Positions 33,202 to 40,769 of a DNA stretch of 64,000 bases are shown piece after piece (positions within the stretch are counted from its first letter, which is position 1; the number at the start of each line of letters is the position of its first letter). Below the pieces are notes generated by a model. The model was not told where the DNA came from. It was given only the letters and a program-made list of their open reading frames with translations, and made no database searches. Source of the DNA: Spirochaetota bacterium (GTDB lineage: Bacteria > Spirochaetota > Spirochaetia > Treponematales > UBA12059); the NCBI GenBank assembly GCA_026398615.1, contig JAPLSN010000031.1:62001-126000 (forward strand). Reading direction: 5' to 3'. The translations under genes were made by a program, and so were the position numbers.

Positions 33202-33726
33202 ATGCGCAAAGCAAGATCACTTTCCAACGGCGCCTACTACCACGTCAGTGCCCGGACCAACCGCAAGGAGTTCTTGCTGGGCACAAGACCATCCAGGAAC
33301 TTGCTTCTGGCGGTTTTAGTACAGGCCGTTGAAAAATTTGATTTCCGGATTGACAATTTTGTTATCATGGAAAACCACTTCCACCTCCTGCTTTGTCCAA
33401 GGAGCAATTCAAGTCTTTCCCTTTCAATGAAATGGATACTGGGAGTCTTCACCATGCGATACAACAGCATTTTCAAGACATGTGGACACTTTTGGGGCGC
33501 TCGCTTCTTCTCGTGCGCCCTGAACAGTTATGCTGAATATCTCAAAGTATTCCAATACATCGATCAAAACCCGGTCAAGGCAGGCAAGGTCGAAAAACCT
33601 GAAGATTGGGAATGGAGCGGCATTTATCACCACCGGGCAGGCCGTGACGATATCGTTTCGACCCCTCCGCCGTGGCTCGCTTATCGACATCAGCCGCTGC
33701 TTTTGGGGGCTAGTCCCCCAGCTTGA
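33202..33726 (+). CDS. REP-associated tyrosine transposase (RAYT, Y1_Tnp)
   Basis: A 174-residue HUH-type single-strand transposase of the IS200/IS605-related RAYT group. Opening MRKARSLSNGAYYHVSARTN is typical; the HUH motif is VIMENHFHLLL (about 53-63), and the catalytic-helix region is YLKVFQYIDQNPVKAG (about 113-128) with tyrosines nearby. Length is normal, no frameshift. Base composition is lower in G+C than neighbours. Palindromes GGG(G)ACTGTCCCC flank it. Such enzymes are domesticated and mobilise REP elements rather than themselves. Its stop (33724-33726) overlaps the -35 box of the toxin-antitoxin promoter. Confidence 0.92.
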   Translation: MRKARSLSNGAYYHVSARTNRKEFLLGTRPSRNLLLAVLVQAVEKFDFRIDNFVIMENHFHLLLCPRSNSSLSLSMKWILGVFTMRYNSIFKTCGHFWGARFFSCALNSYAEYLKVFQYIDQNPVKAGKVEKPEDWEWSGIYHHRAGRDDIVSTPPPWLAYRHQPLLLGASPPA

Positions 33727-33751
33727 CGTTATAACGTCACAACGCTATATT
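33723..33751 (+). promoter_or_regulatory. promoter of the toxin-antitoxin pair
   Basis: TTGACG (33723-33728), 17-nt spacer, TATATT (33746-33751), 20 nt before the antitoxin ATG. It overlaps the end of the RAYT gene. Confidence 0.75.
33724..33739. promoter_or_regulatory. perfect palindromic operator in the TA promoter
   Basis: TGACGTTATAACGTCA is a perfect 16-bp palindrome lying over the -35 box and the spacer. It is the expected site for autoregulation by the ribbon-helix-helix antitoxin. Confidence 0.75.
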
Positions 33752-33771
33752 CATTCGTAGAGGTACATTCC

Positions 33772-34005
33772 ATGAGCATCTATACCAAACGGGCAACCGT
33801 GTATTTTGATCCCGCCATGCATCATGCGCTTCAACACAAAGCGCTGGAGACCTCCCGTTCGGTTTCCGATCTCGTCAATGACGCGGTTCACTATGCCTTG
33901 GTTGAGGATACCGAGGATCTGGCCGCCTTTGAAGAACGGGTCAGCGAACCACTGGTCTCCTATGAAACCCTGCTTAAAGAACTCAAGGCCAATGGCCGTC
34001 TATAG
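33772..34005 (+). CDS. antitoxin, ribbon-helix-helix (RelB/CopG-like)
   Basis: A 77-residue protein. The N-terminal beta strand and helices (YTKRATVYFDPAMHHALQHK and SRSVSDLVNDAVHYAL) form a ribbon-helix-helix DNA-binding domain; the acidic C-terminal tail (EDTEDLAAFEERVSEPLVSY) would cover the toxin active site. AGAGG precedes ATG 33772. Overlaps the toxin gene by 14 nt. The promoter palindrome at 33724-33739 fits autoregulation. Confidence 0.9.
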   Translation: MSIYTKRATVYFDPAMHHALQHKALETSRSVSDLVNDAVHYALVEDTEDLAAFEERVSEPLVSYETLLKELKANGRL

Positions 34006-34249
34006 TATCTTTCTCAAGGACTCAGTCAGGAAAGATCTCGACTCAATTTCCACGGCAGACTTGAAAAAAATCATGGAACACATCGGGTCGCTTGCGGAAA
34101 ATCCCCGTCCCATTGGCTGTGAAAAGCTCACGGCGCAGGAAAAATACCGCATTCGCCAAGGGAACTATCGCATCATTTATTCGATACAGGATACCAGCCT
34201 GACCGTTTGGGTAGTCAAGGTTGGCCATCGTCGCGATGTATACCGATAG
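33992..34249 (+). CDS. RelE/ParE-family toxin
   Basis: An 85-residue toxin. ATG 33992 is inside the antitoxin gene in another frame; the sequence from there (MAVYSIFLKDSVRKDLDSIS) is the family start. Core KLTAQEKYRIRQGNYRIIYSI and the end VWVVKVGHRRDVYR match RelE/ParE mRNA interferase or gyrase poisons. Which of the two is undecidable by eye; the R-QGNYRIIY and VGHRRDVY basic motifs are shared. Complete, no frameshift. Confidence 0.92.
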   Translation: MAVYSIFLKDSVRKDLDSISTADLKKIMEHIGSLAENPRPIGCEKLTAQEKYRIRQGNYRIIYSIQDTSLTVWVVKVGHRRDVYR

Positions 34250-34545
34250 AAACGGGGACTGTCCCCCTAACACAAAGCCGCCCAGGCCGCCGCCTGCCGG
34301 AGTGCCGTCTCGGGGACTGTCCCCCGCCCAAGCCCGACCGCTGCGCGGTAAACTTAAGATCGCAGAACCACGATTCCCTTAGGTCTCTCCGGCTTAACGC
34401 CTCCGTTCCCAACGGGCCTCGAGGCCCGCAGTAAGCCAGCCAAGCCGCCCGCCATGGATGGCGGGCAACAGTCCCTCGCGCATTTTTTATTCTCAAAATG
34501 CGCGATATCTCAATTTTGGCACGGTGCCAAAATTGAGATTCCAAC
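34250..34545. repeat. gene-free block of palindromes
   Basis: No credible gene. It contains two GGGGACTGTCCCCC copies (34254-34267 and 34312-34325), a perfect 16-bp palindrome CGGGCCTCGAGGCCCG (34413-34428), a 9-bp stem GCCCGCCAT/ATGGCGGGC (34447-34466), a 10-bp stem CGCGCATTTT/AAAATGCGCG (34477-34504) and a 16-bp stem around one base (34507-34539). Long stretches read as open frames only because of the repeats. Confidence 0.8.
34507..34539. repeat. 33-bp near-perfect palindrome
   Basis: ATCTCAATTTTGGCAC (34507-34522) and its exact reverse complement (34524-34539) flank a single G. As RNA or extruded DNA it would form a long hairpin; it ends 7 nt from the stop of the FGE fragment. Confidence 0.85.
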
Positions 34546-34667
34546 TCAGGGGCGAACAACCCGGAAACCGATCATGTTGGACTGATTGTCCGGAACGTTG
34601 TAGAACCGGTTAGCCACGGTGCAGTAAGACGCATCGTAGTACCAGCTGCCGCCGCGAGCGACTCCAC
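34546..34667 (-). pseudogene. C-terminal fragment of a formylglycine-generating-enzyme (FGE-sulfatase) family protein
   Basis: Reading the minus strand into the stop at 34546-34548 gives about 40 residues: GVARGGSWYYDASYCTVANR then FYNVPDNQSNMIGFRVVRP. That is the conserved C-terminus of SUMF1/FGE-sulfatase proteins (RGGSW, NRF, GFRVVR), which are abundant in spirochaetes. Nothing of the rest of the domain is present. At its upstream end it runs directly into the ATPase fragment, so it is a dead remnant. Confidence 0.8.
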
Positions 34668-34868
34668 GACACCCCGCACCATCGTAAACTGCGCGGCTCC
34701 GGTCAAAATGAAGCGCCCGGCCTGACGATCCAGATCTATTTCCATTTTCATGTACTCGAATATTCCAGGCACCTCTTGGACTTCGTCCAAAATCACCCGA
34801 CCACCCAGTCTGGCCATGAATCCGAGCGGATCATCCTCGAAAAAAGCCCTGTTCTGCGGTGAATCGCG
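34668..34868 (-). pseudogene. internal fragment of an AAA ATPase of the DUF4143 family
   Basis: About 65 residues in one frame (NRAFFEDDPLGFMARLGG, VILDEVQEVPGIFEYMKMEI, RQAGRFILTGAAQFTM, VRGVVESLA) match the Walker B region and following sensor segment of AAA_14/DUF4143 ATPases. Walker A and the C-terminal nuclease-like domain are missing. The break point (VESLA) lies within the start of the FGE fragment's GVARGG codons, suggesting a join at a short shared sequence. Not functional. Confidence 0.75.
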
Positions 34869-34978
34869 TCCGCCTTCCCGGGCTTGACCGCCCCGGGATA
34901 GCACCTACAATTCAAGGATAGGCGGCTGCGGCGCGCTTTCGGTGCCGCGACCGACGAAGCGTCCCAGGAGGACCGGGC
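34869..34978. other. short intergenic stretch before the RICIN-CsgG gene
   Basis: No gene seen. It holds the upstream region of the gene at 34979 (TACAATTCAAGG just before GGATAGGCGG), with AGGAGG-like GGAGGACCGGGC immediately before the start. Confidence 0.5.
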
Positions 34979-36481
34979 ATGAGGACAGCATCCAGGGCAA
35001 GCGCCATCGCAGCGTCCGCGTTCATGATCTTTTCGGCGTGGGCGACACAGCGGGCCGACAGCCAGCAGGCCATCGCATTTCCCCAGGAGGGAGCCGAGTT
35101 CCACATCGTGAACGCGGCATGGGAAGCTCGCCTGGCGGCCGATCCGGGGCACGCCGAACTCGTCAGGCTCTTTGCGGATTCCGCCATCGGGGAATCCTTC
35201 GCGAGGTGGCGCTTCCGTCCGCTGGGCGATGGCTCCTGGGAGATCATCAATACCGCGACGGGGAAGGTCCTGGACGTGGAAGGAGGAACCAGGGACAAGC
35301 CGGTTCCCGTCAATGCCTTCACGTCGAACGGGAGCGTCGCCCAGCGCTGGAAGCTCCAGAAGGAAGCGCAGGGCTGGCGCATCGTCGCGGTCGTCAGCGG
35401 CATGGCATTGAGCGGGAAGGGCGAACTCAAGGACCGGCGCGGTCAGGCGTTCCAGATGCCCTGGACGGGCAAGCTCACCCAGGTATGGCGGATACTCCCG
35501 GCCGTCGGCGCGCCCGAAGCCGCCAGGCCCGAGTCGAGGTTCGCGCTGAAGCATGGAGATTCGGGCTTGTTCCTCACGGTCGTCAACGAAAAGGCCGGGC
35601 CGGTTCTCGTCCTCGAGCCGCGCAAGCCCGGGGACGTCCAATCCTGGCGCTTCAGGCAGGTAGAGGGCGGCGGCGGCATGATCGTTTCCGACGCGGCGGG
35701 CCTGGTCATCGGCGTTCCGTCCGGGAAGCCAGCGCCCCAGGCCGCGCTCGGACTCGTCCAGCCTGACAACAAGCCGGGTAAGCGCTGGGCGGTCAAGCGC
35801 GAAGACAACGGCGGCATGTTCATCGTTTCCCTGGAAGGACCACTCTGCGTCCAGCCCTGGGAGGACGGCGGCAGGATCCTGGTCCGGCTCGAATCCATTC
35901 GCCGCACGCAGGACCAGCGCTGGTACGCGGTGCCCGTGGAAGGGCAGGATGGCTCGTTCGGACCGTCAGCGAAACCCGCCGGGAAGGCTTCCCAGCCGAC
36001 GCAGGATGTCTCCGGGGATGCCGCGGCGAAACCGGAAACGGCAGGCACCGCAACTGCGGCGAAGTCCCAGGGAAAGCTGGCTTCGATGGCTTCGAAGAAA
36101 CTCGCGGTGGCGCCGGTGTCCACGGTGAACAGGGACATCACGGCGGAAACCCTGCTCGTCGTGCAGGACTTCCTCATCCACGCCTTCGTGAACTACTCGC
36201 AATCCGCGGTCCTGGACCGGGGCAGCGTCGAAAAACTGCTCGCGGAATACGAGTTCCAGACGAGCGACCTGGCCGACACTTCGAAAGCCGTGCAGCTGGG
36301 CAAGCTGGCCGGCGCCGACGCCATCGTCATCGGAAGCCTCAACATGGTGGGAAGCACGTACTACCTGACGGTGAAACTCGTGTCGGTTTCCACCGGGGAG
36401 ATCCTGGCTACCGCCATCGGCGAAGGCGAGGACGCTTCGTCCTTCCTGGAAATGTGCATGGCGGCGGTCAAGGGCATGTAG
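34979..36481 (+). CDS. secreted RICIN-type lectin/CsgG-domain fusion protein
   Basis: A 500-residue exported protein; ATG 34979 follows GGAGGACCGGGC and begins a signal peptide (MRTASRASAIAASAFMIFSAWA). Residues about 40-165 and 185-325 are two RICIN beta-trefoil-like repeats (QxW turns: RWRFRPLGDGSWEI, QRWKLQKEAQGWRI, QSWRFRQVEGG, QRWYAVPVEG). After an Ala/Pro/Ser linker (330-365), residues about 370-500 resemble the CsgG/LpoB-type domain: KLAVAPVSTVN, LLVVQDFLIHAFVNYSQSAVLDRG, VEKLLAEYEFQTSDLADTSK, KLAGADAIVIGSLNMVGST and VKLVSVSTGEILAT. The combination suggests a carbohydrate-binding envelope protein; it is unusual. Monocistronic. Confidence 0.8.
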   Translation: MRTASRASAIAASAFMIFSAWATQRADSQQAIAFPQEGAEFHIVNAAWEARLAADPGHAELVRLFADSAIGESFARWRFRPLGDGSWEIINTATGKVLDVEGGTRDKPVPVNAFTSNGSVAQRWKLQKEAQGWRIVAVVSGMALSGKGELKDRRGQAFQMPWTGKLTQVWRILPAVGAPEAARPESRFALKHGDSGLFLTVVNEKAGPVLVLEPRKPGDVQSWRFRQVEGGGGMIVSDAAGLVIGVPSGKPAPQAALGLVQPDNKPGKRWAVKREDNGGMFIVSLEGPLCVQPWEDGGRILVRLESIRRTQDQRWYAVPVEGQDGSFGPSAKPAGKASQPTQDVSGDAAAKPETAGTATAAKSQGKLASMASKKLAVAPVSTVNRDITAETLLVVQDFLIHAFVNYSQSAVLDRGSVEKLLAEYEFQTSDLADTSKAVQLGKLAGADAIVIGSLNMVGSTYYLTVKLVSVSTGEILATAIGEGEDASSFLEMCMAAVKGM

Positions 36482-36562
36482 AGCCGAACACGGGCCGGAT
36501 CCGCGCAAGCGTGCCCGGCCCGGCGCAATTCCTGCGCGATGCCATGGCCACGTACCCGAAAA

Positions 36563-38575
36563 TCAGAATTCCACCGAACGGACCAGGGCATCGTATTCCC
36601 CGGACTTCTTGAGCGAGTCCACCGCGGCCTGGATTTCGGCGACAAACGATTCCGGGGTAGCGCGGTTGAAAACCGCGTAGAGTTCGCCCGGTATCTCGTC
36701 GAGCTTGAATGCCCGTTTCATGGCGTCGCGGGGGCGCTGCATCACCTGGAGGAGGTACTCCACGCCTTCCTGGGTGAGGGGCAGGGCATCGGCCTTGCCG
36801 TTGAGGACGGTAAGGAGGGATTCGGACACGTCCCTCGTGTAATGGAGCTTTCCCTTCTCGTCGAGGCCTTTCCCCGCCAGGTAGTTGCCGAGACCGTCCC
36901 CGCGTACGACCGCGATACGGAGTGAGGCCAGGTCCTGGAAGGAGTATATCCGCGTCTCGCTGGCCGTGGGTACGTAGACCCAGAATTCAGTCGTGATGAT
37001 AGGGCCCGCGAAACGGTATTTGGCCTGCCGTTCGGGCGTCTTGAGCAGGTTGAGGACGCAGACCGGCCGATGCGATTCCAGGCGCTCGAGGAGCCGTTCC
37101 ATGCTGTCGATCTGGAAGACCGCGCGGCGCCCGATGCGGCGGAAGACTTCGCCCATCACGGTGATGTTGTGGCCGGAGGGGATGCCGTCCTTGACGTAGT
37201 TGTACGGCGGCATGCTCTCGGCCAGCACGTTGCCGATGGCGCGGTAGCGGCCCAGGGCCTTCCGGAGGAAGGCGACGTTCCGTTCGTTCATCGCTCCGAG
37301 CCTGGCCAGGAGCGAAACCGTGCCGCCGATGCGGACGATCCCGTCGCTTACCCGGATGAGCGAAGACTCGTTCTCGTCGGCGAGGCCGCGGACCCTTTTC
37401 ATGGACTCGTCCAGAAGGGAGACGCGCTGGCCCATGTCGGCGGCCGAGCTGCGGACGAGCTCGGTCCGCTCGAGCGCGGTCGAAAGCGAGAGGCTGATCC
37501 TGCCGCCGTCCTCGCGCATGCGGCCCGTGGTATCCCTCATCTCGCCGAAACCCTCGTCCATCTCGTGCATGCCCGAGAATACTTCCGTCATGGCGGAACG
37601 GAGCCGCTCCCCGGCCTCGCTCATGGCTCCTATGGTGTCGAGCACCTTCTTGAGGTCCTGCTGCATCTTGCCCGCGTTCCTGCCGGCTTCCTCCGCGAGA
37701 TTCCTCACTTCGCTGGCCACCACGGCGAAGCCCTGGCCTGCCTGGCCGGCGTGGGCGGCTTCGATGGCGGCGTTCATGGCGAGCAGGTTCGTCCTTGCCG
37801 CCACCGCGTTGATGATCGTGATGCTTGAAAGGAGTATCTTGGCCGAATCGGCCACGACGCGGATGGATTCCAGGGTTTCGCCGAGCACCTGGCCCGAACG
37901 CCTGGCCATCTCGCCCAGTTCCTCTGCGCGGACGCGCTTGACGGAAGCCGCTCCCGCGAGGACGCCGACGCCGTCGGTGAAACCCCGGACTCCCTCCGAA
38001 GCCTCGGCGACGGAAGACGCCTGCGATTCCACGAGGGAGCCCACGTCGCGCATGAAGCCGCGGATGCCTTCGGCGGCGTGTTCGACGCCCTTCACTTCGC
38101 CGAGCAGGTCCGCGAACTCCGAGCGCATCGAGGTCGAGCCGGCTTCGATCGAACCGAGTGAAACCTGGATGTCATTGGCGCGCGCCGCGAGGTCGATGCC
38201 GATTTCCTCGCTCTGGAGCGTCCCGTTCTTGGCTTCGACGACGAAGTCGGAGAGCCCGTTCATGAACGACTCCACGCTGGCCTTGAGCCGACCGAAGCCG
38301 GCGCCGCCCGAGTTCTTTTCGAGCGCATAGACAAGCTCGACCCGTGCGGCGCCCGCGGCGTCGATGGCCTCGGCGGCGCGCACGAGGCTTTTCCTGTCGG
38401 CCGACAGCATCCACAGGGAAACGGCCAGGACGGCTGCCGCGGAAAAGACGGCTGCCGCCTCCGTGAGGAGGGGCGCCCGGACTCCAAAAAGAGCCGCGGC
38501 GAGGAGGATCCCGGACGATGCGACCGAGACTGTCCCGGCCGCGGCGAAAGCGAAAATGCGGAGCATTCTGGTCAT
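36563..38575 (-). CDS. methyl-accepting chemotaxis protein with C-terminal SBP_bac_3 domain
   Basis: A 670-residue receptor, ATG 38575 after GGAGGATCCGTG. Two helices near the N-terminus (about 5-31 and 36-56) are separated by only about 5 residues, so there is no periplasmic sensor. No obvious HAMP follows. The signalling hairpin is INAVAARTNLLAMNAAIEAA-HAGQAGQGFAVVASEVRNLAEE (about 255-300). Residues about 455-670 form a type 3 solute-binding domain (NYVKDGIPSGHNITVMGEVF, RFAGPIITTEFWVYVP, LASLRIAVVRGDGLGN, VSESLLTVLNGKADALPL). Being after the signalling helices it would be cytoplasmic. The ligand is presumably a small cytosolic metabolite such as an amino acid. Confidence 0.88.
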   Translation of the reverse strand: MTRMLRIFAFAAAGTVSVASSGILLAAALFGVRAPLLTEAAAVFSAAAVLAVSLWMLSADRKSLVRAAEAIDAAGAARVELVYALEKNSGGAGFGRLKASVESFMNGLSDFVVEAKNGTLQSEEIGIDLAARANDIQVSLGSIEAGSTSMRSEFADLLGEVKGVEHAAEGIRGFMRDVGSLVESQASSVAEASEGVRGFTDGVGVLAGAASVKRVRAEELGEMARRSGQVLGETLESIRVVADSAKILLSSITIINAVAARTNLLAMNAAIEAAHAGQAGQGFAVVASEVRNLAEEAGRNAGKMQQDLKKVLDTIGAMSEAGERLRSAMTEVFSGMHEMDEGFGEMRDTTGRMREDGGRISLSLSTALERTELVRSSAADMGQRVSLLDESMKRVRGLADENESSLIRVSDGIVRIGGTVSLLARLGAMNERNVAFLRKALGRYRAIGNVLAESMPPYNYVKDGIPSGHNITVMGEVFRRIGRRAVFQIDSMERLLERLESHRPVCVLNLLKTPERQAKYRFAGPIITTEFWVYVPTASETRIYSFQDLASLRIAVVRGDGLGNYLAGKGLDEKGKLHYTRDVSESLLTVLNGKADALPLTQEGVEYLLQVMQRPRDAMKRAFKLDEIPGELYAVFNRATPESFVAEIQAAVDSLKKSGEYDALVRSVEF

Positions 38576-38729
38576 CACGGATCCTCCAGGGAATGTCGGA
38601 CGTGCGTGCGAACGGGGTCGCCTGTGCAGGCCATCGGATTGTATCATCGGAAATGCGGGGCAGGAAGGGAAAAGGAAGCGCCGCGGCGATCGGGTTCCGG
38701 ATCCAGGGGAAGGCCGGCCCCTGCCGGCG

Positions 38730-39893
38730 TCACCAGTCCAGCTTCGAGTAGTACCCGCCGCCCATCCTGAGGTAGATGAGGAACTGGTCGGCATAGCCCA
38801 TCCTGTCCACGGATGCCGCGTAGTTCCACGAAATGCCGCCGGACATCGTTCCCAGGTATTTCAGGCCGACGAGGTCGAACCAGGAGATGAAAGGGTAGTT
38901 CTCGAGGCGAATCTCGGCGCTCGCCCCTGGCAGGAGTCCGTTTTCGAATTCCAGTAGGGATGCACGGGCGTCGAAGCGCAAGGCCATGTCCTTGCCCGAA
39001 CCGCGGATGTCGTGGATGAGGGGAAGGACGAGCCCGAACCCGAGTTCGGCCTCCCCGAATCCCACCCCCGATTCGCCGATGGCGGCCTTGGCGGACGCGG
39101 CCGTCGAGATCCAGGGCCGCGGATTCCAGGTGGCCGCGATGCCGGGCTTGAACGTGGCGTCGCGCCCCAGGAACTGCGCGGCCGGCCCCAGCTTCATCTC
39201 CCTGCCGGCCAACTCGAAGAGCTTCTCGGCCGCGAGCCGCTCGATGAATTCGGCGGACAGCATCGCGTCGGCGCGCCATCCGTTCCAGGATACATCGGCG
39301 TAGAAGCGGTCGAAGGACGTGTCCTCGGTGATCGCGCCGGAATCGGCGGACACGGTCCCGTGGTCAAGGAGGGCGGGAGGTCCGGGATCGACCATCGGCT
39401 GGACCCGCAGGACCGCTCCCAGGGTCAGCCGGTCCTCCCCGCGACGGGCCTGGACGCCGCAGAGCGCCCAGCCGGAAAACCAGCCGAGGGATGCGTCTCC
39501 GTACTCGGATCCATAATCCTCCTTCGTACGGGCATCGAGCACGAGGGCGAACATGCTCGGCAGGAAGAGGGCGCGGAACGAAATGTCGTCGACGGTCAGG
39601 AAGCGGAAGTAGAAAAATCCGTCGATGCCGGCCAGGACGCCGCCGACCTCGCCGTCCACGGAGGGCAAGTCGATCCGCCGCGTGGTCGAGAGGATGTCGA
39701 GAATGCCGAGGAGGACCGGGTCGGCCTCATCGATCCAGGAATTGTACGCGGCAAGGACGCGGGGCAGGCTGACGGCGTTCTCGCTGGCTTCCAGGTACGC
39801 GGCGGGGTCGAGGACTTGCGCGGAGCCGATGGATGCCGCGAGCAGGGCCGCGGCAAGGGCGAAGGATTTCGGATGGGCGGGAAGGGTCATCAT
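38730..39893 (-). CDS. exported outer-membrane-like protein
   Basis: A 387-residue protein with signal MMTLPAHPKSFALAAALLAASIGSA and long amphipathic beta stretches such as FFYFRFLTVDDISFRALFL, GWFSGWALCGVQARRGEDRL, AELGFGLVLPLIHDIRGSG and MSGGISWNYAASVDRMGYA, ending GGGYYSKLDW. Such spirochaetal barrels are poorly classified; I do not recognise a named family. It is upstream of the chemoreceptor gene on the same strand with a 154-nt gap. No obvious lipobox. Confidence 0.7.
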   Translation of the reverse strand: MMTLPAHPKSFALAAALLAASIGSAQVLDPAAYLEASENAVSLPRVLAAYNSWIDEADPVLLGILDILSTTRRIDLPSVDGEVGGVLAGIDGFFYFRFLTVDDISFRALFLPSMFALVLDARTKEDYGSEYGDASLGWFSGWALCGVQARRGEDRLTLGAVLRVQPMVDPGPPALLDHGTVSADSGAITEDTSFDRFYADVSWNGWRADAMLSAEFIERLAAEKLFELAGREMKLGPAAQFLGRDATFKPGIAATWNPRPWISTAASAKAAIGESGVGFGEAELGFGLVLPLIHDIRGSGKDMALRFDARASLLEFENGLLPGASAEIRLENYPFISWFDLVGLKYLGTMSGGISWNYAASVDRMGYADQFLIYLRMGGGYYSKLDW

Positions 39894-40143
39894 CGCCTCC
39901 GGGAGGGCGGTCGGGAATGCACGTGGCGCCGCCCCCGGGGAAGAGGATATCGCGTTCTTTTCATATTGACAGGGAAATCGTGAAGCTCTCGTTCTGAGGC
40001 CGGATGCGAAGGGCTGCGGACCGGTTTCGCGTCCGCAGCCCCGAGCTTCGATGCGCTGGAATCAAGCGTATGGCTCCATCGTGGAAGCGGCCGCGGCGAG
40101 GCCCCAATCCCGGCGCCAGGGAAGCAGGGCAGGAGGAGGAGGC

Positions 40144-40528
40144 ATGAAACGACTGGCGCTCGCATCGCTCGCTATCCGTCCTGCCTTGCCCCATGATGGC
40201 GCAGGACAGCGCCCGAGAGAAATACCCGAACGAAATCCTGTTCACGGGCATCGGGCTGCCGTACGACCGCATCCTGACGGGATCGGTCGGCGCGGGCTGC
40301 GCCATCGTCGTTTCCACGCCCATGCCGGACGAGCCCCAAGCGCTGTGGCCGGTCGCGGCATTCACCCGCGCCACCCGATACCTGGCCGACTGGAAATCCT
40401 TTTCGCTCATCATCGCACCGACCTTCCCGCTGTCCGCGGAGTTCGAGCCGGAGACGGGACGTTTCGAAAAAACCGCCATCATCCTGGGGGCGGAAGCCGG
40501 CTTCGAGTTCCCGAGGAATATGCTTTGA
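40144..40528 (+). pseudogene. small exported protein with a frameshift in the signal peptide
   Basis: A GGAGGAGGAGGC ribosome-binding site leads into ATG 40144 and a signal-like MKRLALASLAI, but the frame then degenerates into RPALPHDGAGQRPRE. Removing one base near 40177 continues as VLPCPMMAQDSAREKYPNEIL and on to SVGAGCAIVVST, RYLADWKSFSLIIAPTFPLS and TAIILGAEAGFEFPRNML. So a one-base insertion separates the signal peptide from the body. As written only 40193-40528 (111 residues, from MMAQDS) would be translated without export. Function unknown; the strands suggest a small beta protein. Confidence 0.6.
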
Positions 40529-40655
40529 ACGGGAGGACGAAATAGAGGATCAGGTAGATCATCCCGACGACTCCGGGCAGGATCTTCACGAACAGGTTCA
40601 TCGTCCCCGGCCCGAACACGAAACCCATGACCTGGAAGGGGTCGCTGTCAAGCAT
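40479..40655 (-). CDS. possible small membrane protein
   Basis: A 58-residue reading frame with one hydrophobic helix (FVKILPGVVGMIYLILYFVL) followed by PFKAYSSGTRS. It overlaps the 3' end of the gene at 40144-40528 convergently. Start is uncertain: ATG 40655, 40628 or 40601, the last with GGGG upstream. The hydrophobic helix bounded by polar ends looks genuine, but a chance reading frame cannot be ruled out. Confidence 0.35.
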   Translation of the reverse strand: MLDSDPFQVMGFVFGPGTMNLFVKILPGVVGMIYLILYFVLPFKAYSSGTRSRLPPPG

Positions 40656-40769
40656 CGAAGCGGTCCATGCACGGTCCGACACTACGGGACGGGTTGTGGT
40701 ATGGCGCACTATCCGGGACTGGAACCTGAAAACCGTGCAACTGGCGGCGTTTTCCGGTATCCTGCATCC

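Noticed and set aside
34215-34559. 114-codon minus frame in the palindrome block
   Set aside because: Reads through inverted repeats only; no domain and typical of repeat-derived frames.
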